Under the pieces are notes generated by a model that had not been told where the DNA came from, ran no database searches, and was given only the letters and a program-made list of their open reading frames with translations. Positions 24,191-36,790 of a DNA stretch of 64,000 bases are shown in pieces. Source of the stretch: Chlorocebus sabaeus. Taxonomy: Eukaryota > Chordata > Mammalia > Primates > Cercopithecidae. Where the stretch lies: NCBI RefSeq assembly GCF_047675955.1, contig NC_132912.1:19256500-19320499 (forward strand), given 5' to 3'. Position numbers and translations under genes: made by a program. How positions within the stretch are numbered: the first letter of the stretch is position 1; the number at the start of each line of letters is the position of its first letter.

Positions 24191-24970
24191 TGATCCTTGA
24201 GATTAGAGACCCTCCCTGATAAGATAGAGATGTACCTTCTGTCTGTGTCCTGGACTGGTGGTCCACTATATGGGTTCATAAGATTCCAGGCATAAATTAC
24301 TTCTTCCTTTCCCTCCTCTCTCTCTCTCTCTTTTCTTGGAATAACAGCATAATAATAGGAGTAATTAACAAGAAAGAAAACAAATTAAATCAGACATTAT
24401 TCAGAGTGTTGGAATAAATTAAACTTAAATAGATGTCTCTGAGTGCTTGAGCATATGAATATTATCAACCAGTGTATATGTGGTTATTGATGTGTGCTTT
24501 ACTACGTTGAGTACGTTTCTGTGTATGTATATAATATATATTATGTTTCTATGTATGTATATAATACTTAAATATTTTAATATGGAAATAAATCATTGCC
24601 TCCAGCACACTCATTACAAATGAATTCATATCTCAATTAAATTGAGTTGTAAGCCACACAGTTGACTGCTCCAAAGAGCTCATTATAAATGCATATGACT
24701 CTTAATGGCTCCAATGGGAAGAGATCTCTTCATTAATGATGAATGTTACCACTTTTAATTGAAACAAGGTTACCTTTGGCATTAAGGTTACATAAGATGC
24801 TGTCAAAGCAGTTATGGCTTTATAAATTTAAATTAGGATGTTCTGGTCAGAACAGGTTTCTAAAATTAGATTGGGAAATGGGACAGATGTATTTCTACAC
24901 AAAGAAATACGATTGTAAGACATTACTTTTGTGATGTGTTTTTAACAGTTTTATCTTTCTGTAATTATAG

Positions 24971-25091
24971 TTAATTTTGGAAGCTACTGTTTTTTCGTCA
25001 AATGCTACTGTTGCTCTAGATGACATCAGTGTATCCCAGGAATGTGAAATTTCCTATAAATCACTACCAAGGACCAGTACACAAAGCAAAT
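24971..25091 (+). CDS. MALRD1: MALRD1 exon 3 of window (end of MAM domain A)
   Basis: A 121-bp exon: 40 codons plus one base, acceptor TGTAATTATAG, donor AAAT/GTAAGT. It reads LILEATVFSSNATVALDDIS, then VSQEC. LILEA plus the ALDDIS motif and the following cysteine are the standard C-terminal end of a MAM domain, so the domain begun in exons 1-2 closes here with its fourth cysteine. NAT is a potential N-glycosylation sequon. The last 16 or so residues (EISYKSLPRTSTQSK) are a polar linker leading, in phase 1, to the next MAM domain in exon 4. Confidence 0.92.
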
Positions 25092-26218
25092 GTAAGTTTT
25101 TCCTTGTCACTGTTGCTATTTTAAACATTGAATTAAGCTCTTCTCAATATCAAAATATAAAATATGTTAGAGTCACGAATACCTAATACAGCATGTGGAT
25201 TATATCACCTGTTCTTGAAACCTAAGATATATATACATTTTTAAAATGGTAAACATCTGGTCTATCATAGTCTAGTCCTTAGCCCTGTCTTCCAGTAATA
25301 CGGAAAATGTTCTATGCTTGCAGCTGAAATTATTACGTCCAAATATTTAAATTATAAATGTTATGAAAAAATTATAATTGTTTTGCATGTTTTAAATACA
25401 CTTTTTAAATATTCACATCTCCATTAATTTTATTCAGAACTTCAAATGAGCATGTAATAGTATTCATATTTAAGAATCACCCAGGAGTTCAAAAAAACCA
25501 AAAACGTTGTGTTTGGAAAAATGATGTAAGGCCAACCAAAAATTTAAAACTGGACCTTAAAATTCTGTGTTTCTATTCAAAATTTAATATTTTCAAATCA
25601 CAGATGGAGTTTGTCTAATTCTTTGACTAAATTTTTTGGAGAGAATATCAATTAAAGGCCAGAAATGGTGCCATAAAAATGAATCTCATATAGGCAACTA
25701 TGTATTTTAAAACCTAATCATTATTTAGATTCTGGGATCAGTGTACACACTGAAAGATTTTACAGTGTATCTTCGGTTACTTTCTCTTCCCAGTACTAAT
25801 TGATGTTTCTCTCTGACCACTCCTACCCTCAGATCTGAATGAATAAGTAGACAATATTAAAAAAATGTTTTCTGAAAAGTGTCACACTTTATTTTTCTTA
25901 ATCTATATCTGTGGAAAATATTTGCATGTGAAAATCAGACATAGTGTATATTCCTGAGTTATATTTACTTACACAACATACTTAGTGAGTGGAACAGTTG
26001 CATTCTTACAGGAGCTGAATGGACTATCAAGAAAAATTTGGGGCACATGATTCTGGATTGAGACGAAGATTCAAGAATTTTTAATTAAAGGTCCTTTATT
26101 AAAGACATCTTTCATTCGAGAGATTGTATATTTCTAGGTACTCACTTATATTGGGTTAAGGTGCATTTACTTTTTTCAGAATGCGTGTTCTGCATGCATA
26201 ATAGACCATTCTAAGCTC
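25092..26218 (+). other. Intron, nothing recognised
   Basis: Start of the longest intron. AT-rich unique sequence; no exon, repeat or RNA gene seen. Confidence 0.5.
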
Positions 26219-26386
26219 TGTGTGTGTGTGTTCATGCAAATATGTGTTCATGCAAGTGCGTGTTCATGCAAGTGTGTGTGTGCATGTGTGCACGTGTGCC
26301 TGTATGTTTGCGTATGTGCGTGTCCGTGCATGTGTGCATGCATGTGTGCATGTGTGTGCATGTGTGTGCACGTGTGTGTGTGTATG
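26219..26386 (+). repeat. GT-rich imperfect array (TG, CATG units)
   Basis: Nearly unbroken alternation of purine and pyrimidine for about 165 bp: TGTGTG, GTGCATG and GCACGTG units, with an early block of three GTTCATGCAA-type repeats. The cysteine-rich 116-codon open frame across it is a translation of the repeat. Confidence 0.93.
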
Positions 26387-26452
26387 ATTCTGATAGACAC
26401 TGAAGAGTGCAGAGCAGCAGATTTAATGATTCATTTAAAGATTCACGAGTTC

Positions 26453-26757
26453 GGCCAGGCGCAGAGGCTCACACCTGTTATCCCAGCACTTTGGGAGGCC
26501 GACGTGGGCGGATTCCGAGGTCAGGAGATCAAGACCATCCTGGCTAACACGGTGAAACCCCGTCTCTACTAAAAATACAAAAAATTAGCTAGGCGTGGCG
26601 GCAGGTGCCTGTAGTCCCAGCTACTCGGGAGACTGAGGCAGGAGAATGGCGTGAACCCGGGAGGCGGAGCTTGCAGTGAGCCGAGATCGCGCCACTGCAC
26701 TCCAGCCTGGGCAACAGAGCGAGGCTCCGTCTCAGGGAAAAAACAAAACAAAACAAA
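26453..26757 (+). mobile_element. AluY-like
   Basis: GGCCAGGCGCAGAGGCTCAC start, GAATGGCGTGAACCCGGGAG and GAGATCGCGCCACTG, tail with CAAAA units. Fairly young by divergence; target duplication not clear. Confidence 0.92.
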
Positions 26758-26934
26758 CTTTTACTAGTTTTTAAGGTTTAAACAGGATTACCTTATTTTT
26801 GTTGTTTAATTAAAGATTTTCTTTCTCCTAATGAAATACCACATCACCAGAATCGCAATAGCTGAACGGCATTAAAGTTGACATTGAAGAGCATTCCCTT
26901 GTAATGTAGTACTTGGAGGTGTAGGGACAGAAAG

Positions 26935-27530
26935 GTGTGACAAAAACCTTTCCTCACCCATCATAAGGGTCACAGCTGACACTCCCAGAATGAAAGACAG
27001 TTTAATAGGGGGAAAAGCATAACCAATTTGTTTATCAAAGTTTTACTTGACACAGGAGCCTTCAGAAATGAAGAGGCAAAGACCCAGAGAAAACCATGTG
27101 TTTTCTTTTACTTTTTCATTTTTATTTGCTTTTCATGCCCTTTTCCTAGTCAGAAAACTGTGTATTTTTCTGCTAGGTTTTGGTGAAGAACAACCAACCA
27201 TTTTGAAATGTGACTGGACAAAAGGGTATGATCCAATGGTAACAGACTGAACAGGGAAATTTAGCAAAGCCTCTGTGTTCAGAGTCTCCTTGACTCCTTT
27301 GTGTAGAATTTCTCCCCCCCTGGGAACAGGGAAGGACCCCTCTAGAATGAGGCTCTTGTTACCTAATTTCAGGCAAGATAAGCTAGATAATTTCTTTATG
27401 ACCAGCGCTCACAAAGAAAGGTCAGGGAAGATCAGAGTGACCTTGCTCCTGGGGTACCTCCCGATCTCCTTCAGTTCAATGTACTTTGGGGTAGCCTTTC
27501 CTGAGCTCTTACCGAGACAAACGTGTGGTT
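26935..27530 (+). repeat. Unassigned interspersed repeat, copy B
   Basis: Second copy of the element at 23690-24190, same orientation: CCTCACCCATCATAAGGGTC, GAAAGACAGTTTAATAGG, CTTGACACAGGAGCCTTC, AAGCTAGATAATTTC, CTCACAAAGAAAGG, GGGGTAGCC...CTGAGCTC. The frames of 67 and 85 codons here lie wholly inside the repeat. Confidence 0.7.
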
Positions 27531-28574
27531 AAAGGTTTTAAATCATTCCTAAAGTTAACCTTAGCTAAAGTTATTGAGACTACTTGTTCTTGCTTATGGA
27601 GAGTTCTTTTTCATAAATTCACTCAGGATTCACGGATGCGTGCTTCTATGTGAACGGCAGATCAGTTGAATTGATTATATATCTAATTAGGACAAATTAC
27701 ATGAATGATTCCTGAAAGATCAATGGATGTACACAAAGGAAAAAAAAAAAGGGTTTCTTACTGTTTTTGCAAATATGTCCAGTTGACAATTATAGGATCT
27801 CATTTGTGGAATTCAGTATTAGTAATGGGCAGAAGTTTATGGAGAGAAACTGAAAGGAATATTTAAAAACGTGCCATGCTCCATTGACAGTACATTGTTA
27901 TATGTATGGAGCAGAATGGCCAAAGAGTTACCCAGATTACCCAGACCCTGTACAGGACTTGAAGCTTTTGAAATATTTAATTGGCATACAAATGGCCACA
28001 CCACTTCAAAGCAATCTTCGAGCTGTAGTTTTCTGCTCACAGTTCACATGATGAAAATCGCAAGTACTGCTTTGATTTCACCTTTAATCAAGCTGCTTCT
28101 CCTTCAGAATATTTAAAAGCTAGTGTTGATGAAACAATTATGCGTTCTGTTTATTTGTTAAAGGGAGAGAGCCTGTTTTACGCTCTTAATCCCAATTTTG
28201 AAGCCAGATTTGTGCCAGGTGAGGATGCAGGTTGTATTTCATCTAGGAAGATCCATGATTTTCCACCTGAGTGCCCAAAGGGAGCACATGAAACTAATTG
28301 CTGTGAGTGCATTACTGACTCCTTCGGCAAATATTTATATGTACATATTTACTCTCTGAATGTAAAGTGCATACTACTCAAGTGAGCATTGTTTGATGAA
28401 GACAGAACAGAGACCTCTTCGTGATGGAAATGACTTGCCTGTGAGAACAAACCAGATTCGCTTTAAACTAGAGGCGATGAATGAAAACGTCCTGCTAACT
28501 TTCAGTTTTGCCGTGCCAGAGTATAACATTTGAAATAAATGCAGGATAGAGCTCAAAACACAGGAACAAGGATG
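27531..28574 (+). other. Intron, nothing recognised
   Basis: Short open frames of 60-81 codons are present, but none has a known domain, a splice context or a codon pattern that suggests a gene. Confidence 0.5.
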
Positions 28575-29160
28575 TATCTAGCCAGTCATAGAAAAATAAG
28601 TACTACATGATACCACTTATATGAGGTATCTACATCGTCAAGTTTCTAGAATCAAAGAGTAAAATTGTGGTAACCAGGTTCTGGGAGGAGAGGAAGTGGA
28701 AAATTACTATTCAACAGGCATACGTTTTCAGGCAAACAAGATGAATAGATGAAAAAGATCTAGACATCTGCTGTATAACATGGTACCTACGGTCAATAAC
28801 AATGTATTGTACACTTAAAAATGTGTTAAGGAGGTAGATCTGGCTGGGTGTGGTGGCTCAAGCCGGTAGTCCCTGCGCTTTGGGAGGCTGAGGTAGGTGG
28901 ATCACTTGAGGTCAGGAGTTCAAGACCAGCCTGACCAACATCGCAAAACCCTCTCTCTACTAAAAATATAAAAATTAGCAGGGCATGGTGGCACATGTCT
29001 ATAATCCCAGCTACTCAGGAGGGGCAGGTTGCATTGAGCTGAGATCACACCCACTGCATTCCAGCCTGGGTGACAGAGTGAGACCCTGTCTGCCACCCCT
29101 CCCATAAAAAAGAAGGTAGATCTCATGTTTTCTTATCACAATATATGTATTATGAACATT
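28575..29160 (+). mobile_element. L1 3' UTR fragment split by an Alu
   Basis: CTACATGATACCACTTATAT GAGGTATC, GTAAAATTGTGGTAACCAGG and GTATTGTACACTTAAAAATG follow old L1 3' ends. The piece right of the Alu is short. Confidence 0.65.
28842..29109 (+). mobile_element. Alu with internal deletion
   Basis: GGCTGGGTGTGGTGGCTCAA start; the second monomer lacks about 30-40 bases after CTACTCAGGAGG. Flanked by AAGGAGGTAGATCT and AAGAAGGTAGATCT. Confidence 0.9.
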
Positions 29161-29864
29161 TCTTTATTATATTATTTTTAACATCATAGTATTCTTATTA
29201 AGCACTTGCTATTTCAGTACAACTAGCAGTAGAAGGCGTTATAATGCTTACGAATGTTATTTCAAATGATACTGTACAAATAAATAGTTCTGTGGTCACA
29301 AAACTGTAGACCCTGTCTAGTTCTATATATTTTTCCACCTTTGAGAGTCTCCTTTCATTTTGTCTTTTTCCAGGACAATGCCTCCATTCTTTCTGCATTC
29401 TACTTAAACAATACTAAAACTATTGTAGCATCCCTGAAAAAGTAATATAGAAGACGAAGAAAGAAAAAAAGAAGGGTGTGTGTTGGTGGATAAGCTTTTC
29501 CAGAAGTATTTAAATAACTGTGCTATTGAACACAATAAAAAAGGCAAGAGGAAAGGCAAGATAAGCATTCCATCTTATTGATTACCCATACCCAAGGTAT
29601 AAACCAAGGTGGTTTTGAGTCAGGACAATGGAGGAACACAGACATTTTCCGGAAGTGTGGTGGGACAAAGAATTAGAGAGACACTTTCCTCTGCATTCAA
29701 AACATACATGAGAATGATCAGAACAATCAGGGCCATTGCTGAGTGCTAATACATTGACAAGCAGCCATGCTCTGTGACCCACAAGAAACCTTATGCGCAT
29801 CTTTTCTATATCAAGAGATTTGGTAAAGAAGAAAGTCTGATCATTTCCCTCAAGAAATGTAATC
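29160..29864 (+). other. Intron, nothing recognised
   Basis: No exon or identifiable repeat seen. Confidence 0.45.
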
Positions 29865-31335
29865 TGTTACGGAGATCTCAGAAATAAATCTGAACATAAA
29901 AGACCAATTAAGTTTTGATAAAGGCACCAAGAGGACACAACAGGGAAAAAACAGTCTCTTCAATAAATGGTGCCGGAAAATCTGGACGTTCCCATGCGAA
30001 AGAATGAAATTGGACCTTTGTCTTACACCATCCACTTAAATAAATTCAAAATGTAAGAAAGTCCTATATTTAAGACCTGAAATCATTAAATTCCTAGAAG
30101 AGAACATAGGGGAAAAACTCCTTGACATTGGGGTTGGCAATGATTTTTTAATATCACACCAAATGCCCTTGCTACAAAAGCAGAAATATATAATGGGATT
30201 ACCTCAAACTAAAAAGCTTCTGCACAGTAAAGGAAACACTCAGCAAAATAAAATAACAACCTGCATATCGGGAAAAATATTTGCAAACCATATATCTGAT
30301 AAGGGGTCAATATTCAAAATTTATGAAGATTTTATACAACTCAGAAATAGATAAATAGATAAAAAATGGGCAAAGGCTCTGAATGGACATTTCTCCACAG
30401 AAGTCATAAAAATAATCAACTGATATATGAACAGATATTCAACATTTCTTTGGCATTAATCATCAGGGAAATACAAATCCAAAACTCTTTTAGATACCTC
30501 CTCATATCAATTAGGATGGCTATAATAAAAAAAGGTTAACAAATTTTAGTAAGAGTGTGGAGAAAAGAGTACTCATATACTGTTGGTACAAATGTGAATT
30601 GTGCAGCCATTATGGAATATGGTATGGAGGTTTCTAAAGAAATTGAAAATAAAACTACCCTATGATTTAGCAATCCCTCTTTTGGGTATATACCCAGAAG
30701 AAATGAAATTCCCACCTCAGAAAGCTATCTGCACTCCCATGTTCGCTGCAGGATTATTCTTGATAGCCAAGATATGAAAACAACCTAAGTGTCTGTTATG
30801 GACAGATAGATAAACTGTGGCATTTACAAAACAGTGGAATATTATTCAGCCTTAAAAAAAAGAGATTCTGCCTTTTTTCGCATCCTGGGTGAATCTGGAG
30901 GAAATTATGCTAAGTGAAATAAGCCAAACACAGGAAGGAAAATATTACATTATCTCAATTATGAGTGGCATCTAAAAATTGTATACAGTTATAGACAATG
31001 AAACAGTGGTTATCAGAGGCAGGGGCCAAGAGAAAGAAATGGAGATAGGTAGATCGGAGGATATGATGTAGCAGATATGGAGGAGAAATGTGTCTAGGGA
31101 TGGAATGTACAACATGAGGACTACGGTTAATAATACTTTCCTGGATTTGAGTTTTCAGATTTGATAAATGAGTGAGTTTTAGCTACTCTTGCCACAAAAT
31201 AAAAGAAAAAAAGGGGTAATTATGTGAGATAATGGATATTTAATTTGCCTCGCTGTAATAACCTCTATATGTAGCTCATAACCTTATGTCATGCATGTTT
31301 GATATACACAATAAAATTTGTTTTAAAAATTAAGA
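29865..31335 (+). mobile_element. 5'-truncated L1 (L1MA-age)
   Basis: Runs from within ORF2 (ATAAATGGTGCCGGAAAATCTG, GCTTCTGCACAGTAAAGGAA) through the ORF2 end (TGGAATATTATTCAGCC) to a 3' UTR and tail near 31335. ORF2 is broken by many stops. Sense to MALRD1. Confidence 0.9.
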
Positions 31336-31594
31336 AAAGAAGCCTAGTCTGTGAGGGAAGAAATGTATCGGTTTAATAGTTTTGTAATGATTACTGGATT
31401 AGAGATGTAAACAAGTAGCTATTTTAAGTCTAGGAAGTTGGAGAATATATTCAATAGAAGGTATGTAAGTCCTCTATTGGAATTTCTTAAGATGTTTTCT
31501 AGTTTTCTTGCTGTTTAAGAAGAGTGTCTATTGCAAGTTCTGCCAGGGATTAAAAGTTCTAGGCCTCTCTCTGATATACATTAAGACTGTTACC

Positions 31595-31748
31595 AAATGT
31601 ACATGGTTTAAGAACCTTACCTATATAGTCTTTTAATCATCAAATATAAGAAATAGGTACTATTTTCCTCATTTTACAAACTTTCTTATCATTTAGTTTT
31701 CTTATCAGAATTCCATTTTAAACACAGTCTGCCTCCAAAACCTATATT
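31595..31748 (-). mobile_element. MIR, antisense
   Basis: GGTACTATTTTCCTCATTTT ACAAA and CACAGTCTGCCTCCAAAACC are reverse-complement MIR landmarks. Cut off by the following Alu. Confidence 0.6.
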
Positions 31749-31749
31749 T

Positions 31750-31796
<47 letters not shown>

Positions 31797-32029
31797 AGAT
31801 GGAGTCTCGCTCTGTTGCCCAGGCTGGAGTGCAGTGGCACAGTCTGGGCTCACGCCTCCCAGGTTCACACCATTCTCCTGCCTCAGCCTCCCGAGTAGCT
31901 GGGACTACAGGTGCCCGCCACCACAGCTGGCTAATTTTTTTTGTATTTTCAGTAGGGACGGGGTTTCACCGTGTTAGCCAGGATGGTCTCGATCTCCTGA
32001 CCTCGTGATCTGCCCGCCTCAGCCTTCCA
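31749..32029 (-). mobile_element. Alu, antisense, truncated
   Basis: A T-rich tail of nearly 50 bases, then GAGATGGAGTCTCGCTCTG onward to CCCGCCTCAGCCTTCCAATG. The 5' start of the Alu is missing (about 40 bases). Confidence 0.93.
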
Positions 32030-35000
32030 ATGTCTAGAAGTTTAATGAATGAATGTCTTTAAAAAATAATACTTAATCCTTTATCCTTAGTAATTATTTC
32101 TTTATTACATTACATTTTATAAATCTGAAATGTATTAAATAGCTTTTAATTCTTATAGTGCTTTTCAGGGACTTAAAATATAATTTTTCAGACATAAAAG
32201 GAAAATAAAAGATCACTATTTGGATAATGGACCCACCCTCATATGGAATTGAATTAGAAAATTAGCAAATGAGCTCCAGTTCTCTAAAGTCTTATTTTAA
32301 GTTCTTTTTTTTTTTTTTTGCCTGCTTTTTTTGAAAAAGCTAATTTTATACTGTGATTCTGTTTATTCATAGAAATGCTAATTCTTCATCCCATTTTTGT
32401 GAATGCTTTCATTAAAGATTCTGGCAATGAGTGGAGGTGAGGTAAAGACACAGTGAAGAATACGGAGAAATAGGAGTCTTTTTTTTTTTTTTTCTTGTCT
32501 TTTTGCAGCAAAAATGTTTGAAGGAAGCATGCAAAATTTAGGCTGCGATTCTAGTGTTGAAAAAACGAACATATCACTTCTCTTATAAAGACCTTAATTG
32601 CTTGAAAAAACAGGGGTTTCTTATGAGGAGGAAAAGACAATGCCACTCTCAGGATTTCTGTTTATGAACTTAAATCCTCCTAAAAAGGACCATTGCTATT
32701 CTTGAATTTCAAACATTTAATATTTTAATACTATTTACTTGAATTTTTCTCACTTTCACAACCATGTTTAACACAATTTACTTTCTCTTTTACATGAGAC
32801 TGATCATGGCCTACCTTAAACGGGTTATTAAGTTTGCTAAAAATTTAGATCTTCAGTACCTTGAAATATCTTCAGATTTTATAGACAAAAATAGCAAATA
32901 TAAATTGTAACCAATTTTGGTAAATGAGAGAAAAACAGTTAATGGATTTGTTCAAGAACTGTTTGGGATACATAGAGGTTGGGAAGTTTTACAGAATTTT
33001 GATAGCCTTGGATAATTTAATTGAATGTTTCCATATTTATTTATATTATGATATAAAAGCACAATTACTTAAATTGTAACCCAGGTGGCCAGGTTTTCAA
33101 GGAGTCTCTCTCTCTGCCAGTTAAAACACCACACACTGACTATGATGTTAAATTGTGTCTGATATTTTAATCATAATAACTGAAGGACTGAAATACCTAC
33201 ATAGCATGACACATAACAACATATTTCAACAAAACTTCTCTGAACCTTCAGAAACTCTAAGGGACAGGCTGCAGGGTGAATCACTGTTGGATACAATTTT
33301 TGTCTGGGCAGGGTGGAATTACAACGTATCAGAAAAGTTCAATGCCAAGAGTGGATTTTAGACCTGGACTCACGTTGCCATTTATGAGGAACTAGACAAA
33401 TACTCTGTATGTTTTCATTTAAGGGAGTGTTTAACATGATGTGCACATCTTAGCTCTCAAGCCAAACTTGGCATCAGGACAAACCCTAAAAGGAGGCAGA
33501 TTGGGAGTGAGCTCCAGAGAGCAGAACCAGTACCTAGGTGTCTTTCCATAATTCCAGTGTTCTGAAAAGTCCATTTCTCCTAGACAGGTTATTTGATGTA
33601 GAGGCCAATCATAATGCCACCTCATCATTTTTGAAATCTTATCTTCATTTTTCTTATATCAAAATTGTTACTCTAAATTGATTCTTTAGTATAGGTTATC
33701 GAAATACTATTTATAAGTTCCTATTTTTGTGAGCAAATACTTAGTTTCCTCAAGACTCAAATAAATAATGCTACTGATCAAGAATAATTGCATTACTCTG
33801 CGCTGAGTCTTATGTTTTCTTTTATTACATAAATTCAGAGAGAAGGCTTGAATTTCCTATAGCAACTCTCTGCTCTATATTTTTTTGAGAAGTGTTTGTG
33901 TATGTGTGTGTGTGTGTCTTAAGTCTTTGAATTAGGACTATTTTTTCAGTGTATTTTCTGAAAAATGTTTCTGAGTAGGCCTTTTTGGCTAGAGTGGAGA
34001 TATTTAATCTTAATTATAATATTAAAGGCTTTCTATGATGTGTCTGTCTGTATAATTACAAATTACTTTTAATTTAATAAGACCTGGGAAAATTAGCTGC
34101 TGTTTTCTATGTTCTATCTTATGTTCTTTTTCCATAGCCCTGAATACAAGGAAAAAAAGTCTCAAAATATGCATAAATTTGCTAATTATTGAGTATCTTC
34201 CTTTTTTATTAAATGCATATTGGTAAATAAGTCTCTGTAGGGAAAAAGGCTATCTGGTTATTTTTCCGTAGTAGACTGGATTTCCATTCTCTTCTCTTGA
34301 CAACTGTTTTCTAGTCAGACAAATCCCTCTAGACAGACGTCATTGTGAAAGACCCTAATGGGAGATTGTTTCTGGTGAAGGCTTGTCATTTCTGTGGCAT
34401 AAAACCAAGAAGTGGAGAAAACGTCCATTCACCCTCATTTATGGAAGTCATTGATCACTGATAAAGAAAAGTGAAAAGTATTTCTATAGACAGGTACAAT
34501 CTGATAAATAACCCATGATATTTTGATCAATCTTTGCTGCAGATAATCATGTTGTTAAATTAGGAGAATTCAGGACAGTAATGAAAATAAGTGATTCTTC
34601 TTCCTCAGTTGAAAATTCTATTGAGAATAAAGTCAGGCATTTAATAAGAAAGGCTTTTTCTGTGATTATTTAAGATTAAATTCCAATACATTAGATTATT
34701 AATGGTGACTATGGAGACAGTGGATTTTTTTTTCTGTGTCATTACTTTGAGCTTGGATGGGATATTATTTTTTTGACAAGATCATTGTTCTTCTTCGCTC
34801 TTAAAATTGTGTTAGAAGTGTTAGCAGCTTTCCTTTTCTTTTTGTTGCTTATGTGCTGAAACTATTCAGTTCTTCTCTTTTCTCCCATGCCACTACTCTT
34901 GTTGATTTTGTTTCCATTTTCAGGTTAGCAATGTGTATGATAGGTAAAAGGGGGGCATACAGAGCCTTCCCCATCTTACACCAAGTGTTCCAAGCATCCA

Positions 35001-35395
35001 AGCAGTTGATGTCTCCCTGCCTTGCAGAAACACACCACTGTAGGGAGTGAAATGTACATTGCTTCTGATGTGATAGAATTATCTCTTTGGGATATAGGTT
35101 TAAAGACACCTAAAAGACCACAGAATAATTTACTTAATTTATATAGTATAAATACTCACATGCTTACTTTTAAGCACTTACTTTATAGCTGACAGTGTTT
35201 GAAGTAAATTTGCATGCACAAGCTAATTTATAGCTCTGTAAAATAAGGCATAAAGAGGATTAATATTAGGGCCCTGCTTCCTAGCTGGGGAGAGACTGAC
35301 ACTTATAATGAGTGAATAAATTATGTACTATTTTTAGAAGGGATATATGCTGTAGAGAAAAAATGAGGCAAGGAAAGGGCAATGGGGGAAGGCAA
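32030..35395 (+). other. Intron, no gene or clear repeat
   Basis: Contains T-runs near 32308-32322 and 32478-32494 and a short (GT)n at 33897-33918. Otherwise unassigned. Confidence 0.5.
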
Positions 35396-35659
35396 GGGAA
35401 CTTTGCAATTTCCAAGAGAGTGGTCATAGTACATCTCAGTTACAAGGTGGCATTGAAACAAAGACTTGAGAAGGTGAGGAAACAAGCTTTGAGATATCTC
35501 TGGAAAGAGTGTTCTAAGAAGAAAGAAGGAACTAAGGGATTGGGACAGGAACACACCTGGTGAGTTTGAACAATTGCAAGGGGACCAATGTGATTGGAAG
35601 AGGTTGATTAAAGAGAACAAGTATAGGATAATAAGGCTGAGGAAGAGCAGCCCACCTAG

Positions 35660-36110
35660 AGCAATGGTTCCCAACATTGGCTGTGTGTGAGAGGCACTCC
35701 GAGTTCTTTGCAGCAACATGGGTTGAGTTGGAGGGCAGAATCCTAAGCAAATTAACACAGAAACGGAAACCAAATACCACATGTTCTTAATCGTAAGTGG
35801 CAACTAAAACATTGAGTGCACCTGAACATAAATAGGGACACAACAGACAATGGACTACTGGAGGGTGGAGAGGTGGGTGGGTTTAAAAACTACCTGTTGG
35901 GTACTGTGCTGACTACCTGGGTTATGGGATCTGTACTCCAAACCTTGGCATCGTTCAGTATTCCCATTGAACAAATCTGCACATGTACTCACTGTATCTA
36001 AAATGAAAGTCGAAATGAAAAGACTTGAGGCAGGGCTAATTAAATCACAATCTCTAGGGTAGAATCCTGGCATTCATAATTTTTAAATTATGTGCAACCA
36101 AGGTTGAGGA
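35660..36110 (+). mobile_element. MER5A-type hAT relic split by an L1
   Basis: AATGGTTCCCAACATTGGCT at the left and GCTAATTAAATCACAATCTC, then TGCAACCAAGGTTGAGGACC at the right are the two ends of a MER5A element, with complementary ends. Confidence 0.75.
35697..36022 (+). mobile_element. Short L1 3' end inside MER5A
   Basis: Begins near TTCTTTGCAGCAACATGGG and runs through the L1 3' UTR (CACATGTTCTTAATCG, GTTGGGTACTGTGC, CACATGTACTCACTG). About 325 bp, diverged. Confidence 0.8.
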
Positions 36111-36264
36111 CCATTTCAGCTGAGGCCTTATGGGTCATTGTAAGGACACTAGCTTTTAAGTGAGACTGGGAGCATTTTGAACAGAAGACTTTCAAGATCT
36201 GACTTGCCACAATCACTGTGTTTGCTACATTGAAAAGGGATAGAAGGGGGTTGTTGATGCCCAT

Positions 36265-36790
36265 CATCAATGACAACCTGTAACAAAATTGGGTTTATTG
36301 ATAATTGCTAAGCAAGGAAAATGGCCTACCAGGAAAAACTTGGATGTGGCTTAGCAAGAGGAACTTATTCTAGGATTTGAACTTGTGTTGGGTGGTTTAC
36401 AGAAGGGCTCAAGGAAGCAAGAATTCTCTTTTGATTGGATGTTTTTTCAAAAAATAGGATAATTCTATAATTGTGTATCTAAATAAAATTTAGGAGGTGA
36501 GAGAAATTGAACTGAAGTTATCATTGGTTAAAATACAATACTCATGTCAGTCAGGAAAGGGGAATGAATATTTGAGCACTTTCGAGTTTACACTGTGATC
36601 TTTTTTTTGTCTGTGTTCACAAATGAATAGAGTGACCTTCTTTTTGTCTGGTTTTATTTCTCAGTCTACAGAGTGACCTTGTTGGATGTTGTTGATCTGT
36701 GCAAATATTTATGTTCAACGGAAGATGACTACAGCTTAGCTGTTATTGTTGGTTCAGGTACTAGCAACACCAAAGTCTAGATGACATTAC
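36265..36790 (+). other. Unassigned insert within the L2; holds a candidate exon
   Basis: Interrupts the L2-like sequence, which resumes after it. It may be an LTR (starts TGACAACCTGT) but I cannot name it. 36665-36757 is bordered by TTTATTTCTCAG and CAG/GTACTA, is 93 bp long, open in phase 1, and so could be spliced between exons 3 and 4 without a frame change. Its residues show no MAM or LDLa pattern. Confidence 0.35.

Noticed and set aside
26222..26572. 116-codon cysteine-rich frame resembling a small secreted protein
   Set aside because: The cysteines and valines are translation of the TG/CATG array, and the C-terminal part is Alu.
27275..27532. 85-codon frame starting MFRVSLTPLC
   Set aside because: Lies inside the unassigned repeat copy B; the matching place in copy A is not open.
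35321..35803. 160-codon minus-strand open frame
   Set aside because: Lies over L2, MER5A and L1 remnants, has no domain or signal of a gene, and reads as low-information leucine/serine-rich translation of repeats.
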